This document shows, piece by piece, positions 5,078-6,293 of a stretch of DNA of 6,293 nucleotides; position 1 is the first letter of the stretch, and every line of letters starts with the position of its first letter. Location: NCBI GenBank assembly GCA_030824835.1, contig JAPJRA010000235.1, forward strand, positions 1 through 6,293, given 5' to 3'. The DNA is from Geminicoccaceae bacterium. Its GTDB lineage: Bacteria; Pseudomonadota; Alphaproteobacteria; Geminicoccales; Geminicoccaceae. The translations under genes and the position numbers were made by a program. The notes below the pieces were generated by a model that searched no databases, was not told where the DNA came from, and worked only from the letters and a program-made list of their open reading frames with translations.

Positions 5078-5992
5078 ATGCGGCTGTGCTCGGTGACGTC
5101 GCTGTTGAAGTTCTACCCGCTGCCGGAGGCGCTCGCGGTGATCGCCGAGGCCGGCTACCAGGGGGTGGAGCTCTGGGGCGGCCTGCCCCACGCCTATACC
5201 GACGATTTCTACGAGGACGGCAAGCTCGACCAGGCCACGGTCGACCGCTGCCGGCGCCTGCTCGACGACAGCGGCCTGGAGCCGGTCTCGTTCCTGCCGG
5301 AGCAGTGCTTCTACCCGGTCAACTTCCTGATCGAGGAGGCGCCGCCGTTCGACGGGGCGAAGCTGCGCGAGCGCAGCCTCGCCTATTTCGAGCGGGCCAT
5401 CGACCTGACCGCGGCGCTGGGCATCGCGCGGATGCTGGTCACCACCCCGTTCTGGGGCTGGGCCCGCGACGGCGCCCGGTTCCGCTACGGTGCCGGCAAG
5501 GCGATGCCACGCGTCGTCGAGAGCTTCGGGCGGCTGACCCGGCGCGCCGAGCAGCGCGGGGTGACCCTGGTGCTGGAGCCGCTGACCTTTCTCGAGACGA
5601 CGGCGGTCGAGACGCTGGACGACCTCGTGGCGGTGCTCGACGGGGTCGGCTCGAAGGCGCTGGTCGCCATGCTCGACACCGGCCACATCAACGTCACCGC
5701 GCGGGCGCTGGGCAAGGACCCGATCGAGTATTTCCAGGCGCACATCGACCGGCTGGGGCCGCGGCTGCAGCATCTGCACCTGGACGACAATCTGGGCGAC
5801 GTCGATGCGCATCTGCTGCCGGGCGAGGGTAATTTCGACTTCGTCGCTGCCTACACCGCGCTGAAGCGCGCGGGCTATGCGGGCTGGCTCTCGGCCGAGC
5901 TGATGATGTTCGGTGCCAACCCGGTGCCGCCCATGCCGCTGGAGCTGCTGCAGCGCACCCGCGAGCACACGCTGTGGGCGTGGGGTACCTAG
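5078..5992 (+). CDS. Sugar (phosphate) isomerase/epimerase, xylose-isomerase-like TIM barrel
   Basis: This 304-residue protein starts at ATG 5078, seven bases after AGGGAG (5065-5070). It belongs to the AP endonuclease 2 / xylose-isomerase-like barrel family: GYQGVELWGG (26-35) marks the second strand. The expected metal ligands are Glu167 (LVLEPLTFLE), Asp200 and His203 (MLDTGHIN), His234 (LQHLHLDDN) and Glu274 (LSAEL). This is the same order and spacing as in D-tagatose 3-epimerase and fructoselysine 3-epimerase type enzymes. GEGNFDF (249-255) is another conserved segment. The reaction is probably a metal-dependent epimerisation or isomerisation of a ketose, and the exact substrate is not shown. 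Placement after a D-lyxose isomerase suggests a rare pentose or hexose pathway, for example epimerising the ketose made by its neighbour. It is cytosolic. Confidence 0.88.
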   Translation: MRLCSVTSLLKFYPLPEALAVIAEAGYQGVELWGGLPHAYTDDFYEDGKLDQATVDRCRRLLDDSGLEPVSFLPEQCFYPVNFLIEEAPPFDGAKLRERSLAYFERAIDLTAALGIARMLVTTPFWGWARDGARFRYGAGKAMPRVVESFGRLTRRAEQRGVTLVLEPLTFLETTAVETLDDLVAVLDGVGSKALVAMLDTGHINVTARALGKDPIEYFQAHIDRLGPRLQHLHLDDNLGDVDAHLLPGEGNFDFVAAYTALKRAGYAGWLSAELMMFGANPVPPMPLELLQRTREHTLWAWGT

Positions 5993-6058
5993 ACCGGTTT
6001 TCGATGACGGGCAGACGCCGCCCGAACCTGCAAGGCGTCCACAACAGGGAGGAACAAC

Positions 6059-6293
6059 ATGACCAGAGCGGCACTGCTGGGATCGGTATGTCTTCTGGCC
6101 CTGCCCAGCCTGGGCTGGGCCGAGGGCATGGTCACCCGCCATGACGACGGCAGCATCGAGGTCAAGAGCGACGTGGGCGACACGGTCGTGTTCCCGAAGG
6201 GTACGTTGGGCTCGCTGATCGAGGATGCCTGGGCCAAGGGCGGCAAGAAGCCGTTCGAGGGCATCACCACCGCCGTCGTCACGCTGAACGCCG
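6059..6293 (+). CDS. Exported protein of unknown family (3' partial)
   Basis: ATG 6059 follows a strong AGGGAGGA (6046-6053) with a 5-base gap, 66 bp after the TIM-barrel gene. The frame stays open to the window edge, giving 78 residues so far. Residues 1-22 are a clear signal peptide: MTRA, a hydrophobic core LLGSVCLLALPSLG, and a probable cut after GWA before EG. The mature part begins GMVTRHDDGSIEVKSDVGDT, followed by VVFPKGTLGSLIEDAWAKGG and KKPFEGITTAVVTLNA. I do not recognise the family. The lysine/aspartate-rich N-terminus is not typical of the sugar-binding proteins that often accompany such operons, but with so little sequence this cannot be excluded. It is probably periplasmic and co-transcribed with the two sugar enzymes. 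Confidence 0.75.
   Translation, partial: MTRAALLGSVCLLALPSLGWAEGMVTRHDDGSIEVKSDVGDTVVFPKGTLGSLIEDAWAKGGKKPFEGITTAVVTLNA

Noticed and set aside
6008..6024. CGGGC-N7-GCCCG stem as a terminator after the TIM-barrel gene
   Set aside because: Only a 5-bp stem, no T-tract, and the next gene follows closely with the same orientation.
4310..6142. 610-codon open frame on the - strand
   Set aside because: It lies opposite two well-supported enzymes, has no family resemblance and is rich in Arg, Gln and Val, as expected from the complement of GC-rich codons.
1..6293. CRISPR array, tRNA, rRNA, insertion sequence or phage attachment site
   Set aside because: No regularly spaced repeats, cloverleaf-like sequence, transposase or flanking terminal repeats were seen. 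The only repeat is the two-copy tandem at 811-870, with no spacers.

Overview
This is a GC-rich window that reads like an accessory stretch of an alphaproteobacterial chromosome, probably a Rhodospirillales- or Geminicoccales-like organism. That placement is inferred from base composition, the Shine-Dalgarno style (GGGAGG-type) and the gene families; there is no rRNA or marker gene to test it. Nearly all intact genes are on the + strand.

Layout. (a) 1-752: the 3' part of a 6-phosphogluconate-dehydrogenase-like NAD(P) oxidoreductase with a DUF1932-type C-terminus, cut by the window edge. (b) 753-1038: a gene-free stretch holding two perfect tandem copies of a 30-bp unit and, on the - strand, a possible relict C-terminus. 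(c) 1039-1560: a small exported protein made of one Cache domain. (d) 1721-3045: a compact ArsR regulator / AHSA1-type SRPBCC protein / GFA-type zinc protein cluster. It has a perfect 16-bp palindrome just upstream of the regulator, start-stop overlap between the first two genes, and a hairpin after the third. (e) 3117-3845: a type II toxin-antitoxin pair (Phd/YefM-like antitoxin, VapC-like PIN toxin) overlapping by 11 bp, preceded by a perfect 7-6-7 palindrome. (f) 3883-4187, - strand: a decayed aldo/keto reductase with at least two internal losses, one of which also shifts the frame. (g) 4286-6293: a sugar-metabolism operon with a plausible sigma-70 promoter, a D-lyxose ketol-isomerase, a TIM-barrel sugar isomerase/epimerase and the start of an exported protein of unknown family that runs off the window.

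How they may work together. The ArsR regulator probably represses its own cluster through the palindrome. The toxin-antitoxin pair probably autoregulates in the same way. The D-lyxose isomerase and the TIM-barrel enzyme are adjacent and co-oriented and probably act on the same rare sugar. The window is a string of small unrelated modules (regulator cassette, TA system, pseudogene, catabolic operon), as expected in a region that gains and loses genes. I see no wholly new system. The most useful leads are the two unannotated operators, the tandem repeat, the dissected pseudogene and the sugar operon with its unidentified exported partner.
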